Origin: Gyromitra esculenta
Taxonomy: Eukaryota; Ascomycota; Pezizomycetes; Pezizales; Discinaceae
Assembly (NCBI GenBank): GCA_038503075.1
Contig: JBCAML010000003.1
Span: 3,162,001 to 3,226,000 of the forward strand
DNA length: 64,000 bases
Direction of reading: 5' to 3'
Part shown: one piece after another, positions 62,919 to 64,000 of the stretch
Position numbering within the stretch: position 1 is the stretch's first letter
Layout: every line of letters starts with the position of its first letter
Made by a program: the position numbers and the translations under genes
The notes under the pieces: generated by a model
Databases searched by the model: none
Seen by the model: only the letters and a program-made list of their open reading frames with translations
What the model was told of the DNA's origin: nothing

Positions 62919-64000
62919 GATGGATATGTCAAGGGGTGATGATGGGAGGATGGAGGGGAAATGCAGAAGAGAGAGGAGGAAGGAGATGGGGGAGATGGGG
63001 GGGGAGGAATGTGTCGTCCGAACCTTAACGTACGGACCTTAACATACGGACCGTAACGTACGTACTAGAGAACAGTGGCTCTGGCTGCGAGATCAGGAGT
63101 GCAGACGAATTCACGAGCTGCCGCTACACGCCTCGTTCCTGCGGGTTAGGCTTGTGCGGCTGAGTGCTTCGGCGTTCAAAAGCAACAGCCAAGCCCCCTC
63201 CCATGGAACCTGGCTCTGTGCCTGGCGGAGTGGAAGAAGCTTCTCCTCTTAAAAACGATTTTGTCGGCTTTAGGCACGGAAGATCTCCACTGGGATCGCG
63301 CAGATGCAAGGCACCATGCCTAGACTCCCTTTGAACGTTTGGTAACACCATGTACTTCTCGCTAATTCTGGCTTATAGCTCTTTCTCGGGGAATTTATGC
63401 AATTAAGGCTTGAGTTTTAAGAGTCTCTAGTCACTACAGATCTATTCAGGGCTTGAATGGATGGCTGATATGGTTAAGCGAGAGAAAATAGACTGAGCTA
63501 AGTTGTTGGACAGCATAAAATAGCACATCGAACGAGATGGTTCCCTACCCAACTAAACCTTGAGCCTGAAACATGAGGCGTGTTTGAAATTTCAACACCA
63601 ACCCAAAGGCTGAACGCGTGGTTATAGTGGCATTGATATATTTAACTATTCATAGCTCTTAGTGTGTGCAATAGTTATATGCATGTACTTTGGAAGGTTG
63701 TCGGCTTCATAGCATGGATAGAATGATAACGCGAACTTCAAAATTCGGGCTTAGAAGTACTTCTCAAAGGCCCAAGAATAGACACAAAATATATTATACG
63801 CATTTAAGGTTGGGCTGGGAGCACAGGGTGGTAAGACACCCGGACTTCTAGTAGGTTCCCCAGAACCTTAAATTCACGTTTACGGCTCCAACTTTTGGGT
63901 TTCAAGACCTCCGTATCTGCGGTTTTAGTGGCTTCTGTAGCTGTGAATGTTAGTAAACGAATTATCAACAGAGGAGATACGAGGGTCGATTCAGGCTGGC
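62919..64000. other. F-box gene promoter and right end of the window
   Basis: The first 100 bp is G/A-rich on the plus strand. Three tandem 14-bp units are at 63024-63065. No gene is seen to the right end; DNA from 63400 is AT-rich. Confidence 0.5.
63024..63065. repeat. Three tandem 14-bp promoter repeats
   Basis: Units CTTAACGTACGGAC, CTTAACATACGGAC and CGTAACGTACGTAC follow each other without gap, 106-147 bp upstream of the F-box start codon. They look like an array of sites for a DNA-binding protein. Confidence 0.65.

Noticed and set aside
63830..63960. tRNA-Arg-like string (GACTTCTAGT) followed by a weak B box
   Set aside because: The arms do not pair and the A box is poor; too weak to call a tRNA or a SINE.

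Overview
The window is nuclear DNA of a filamentous ascomycete (Pezizomycotina). Short GT-AG introns with CTRAY-type branch points, a class III chitin synthase, an Opy2-type membrane anchor, a Guf1/LepA GTPase and fungal-only proteins all point there. Gene density is low (about 16 protein genes in 64 kb), and there are MITE-like inverted repeats and a decayed NACHT gene. That would suit a repeat-rich lineage such as Pezizomycetes, but the sequence alone does not fix the class.

Layout. 1-16 kb: SER3 (serine synthesis), an IFRD-family protein, a candidate RNA polymerase I A14 subunit, and a 1,493-residue disordered fungal protein. 16-23.7 kb: mostly non-coding, with a small internally repeated protein and a TMEM234-family membrane protein split into six tiny exons. 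23.7-30.1 kb: a compact core block with an unnamed fungal protein, RBX1, prephenate dehydratase (PHA2) and translation release factor eRF1 (SUP45). 30.6-31.1 kb: a MITE with 62-bp near-perfect terminal inverted repeats. 32.2-34.5 kb: an F-box/ankyrin gene and an EMI1-like twin-CX9C gene sharing a 285-bp promoter. 35-36.6 kb: a NACHT/STAND pseudogene. 38-39.5 kb: OPY2. 39.5-52 kb: gene-poor DNA with nested inverted-repeat elements. 52-63 kb: class III chitin synthase, mitochondrial GUF1, an alpha/beta hydrolase and a large F-box protein.

Exon structures were worked out by hand from splice sites, reading phase and family conservation. In every multi-exon gene the exon lengths sum to a multiple of three.

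The most unusual signal is not a gene. A bipartite 17-bp motif, CGAGTGA-Y-N4-Y-RTGA, occurs about 16 times on both strands, and all copies lie outside recognised coding exons; about 0.06 would be expected by chance. The palindrome TACATGTA is also strongly over-represented (18 copies against about 1 expected), again mostly outside genes. Together they suggest a dispersed class of protein-binding sites or ends of very old repeats.
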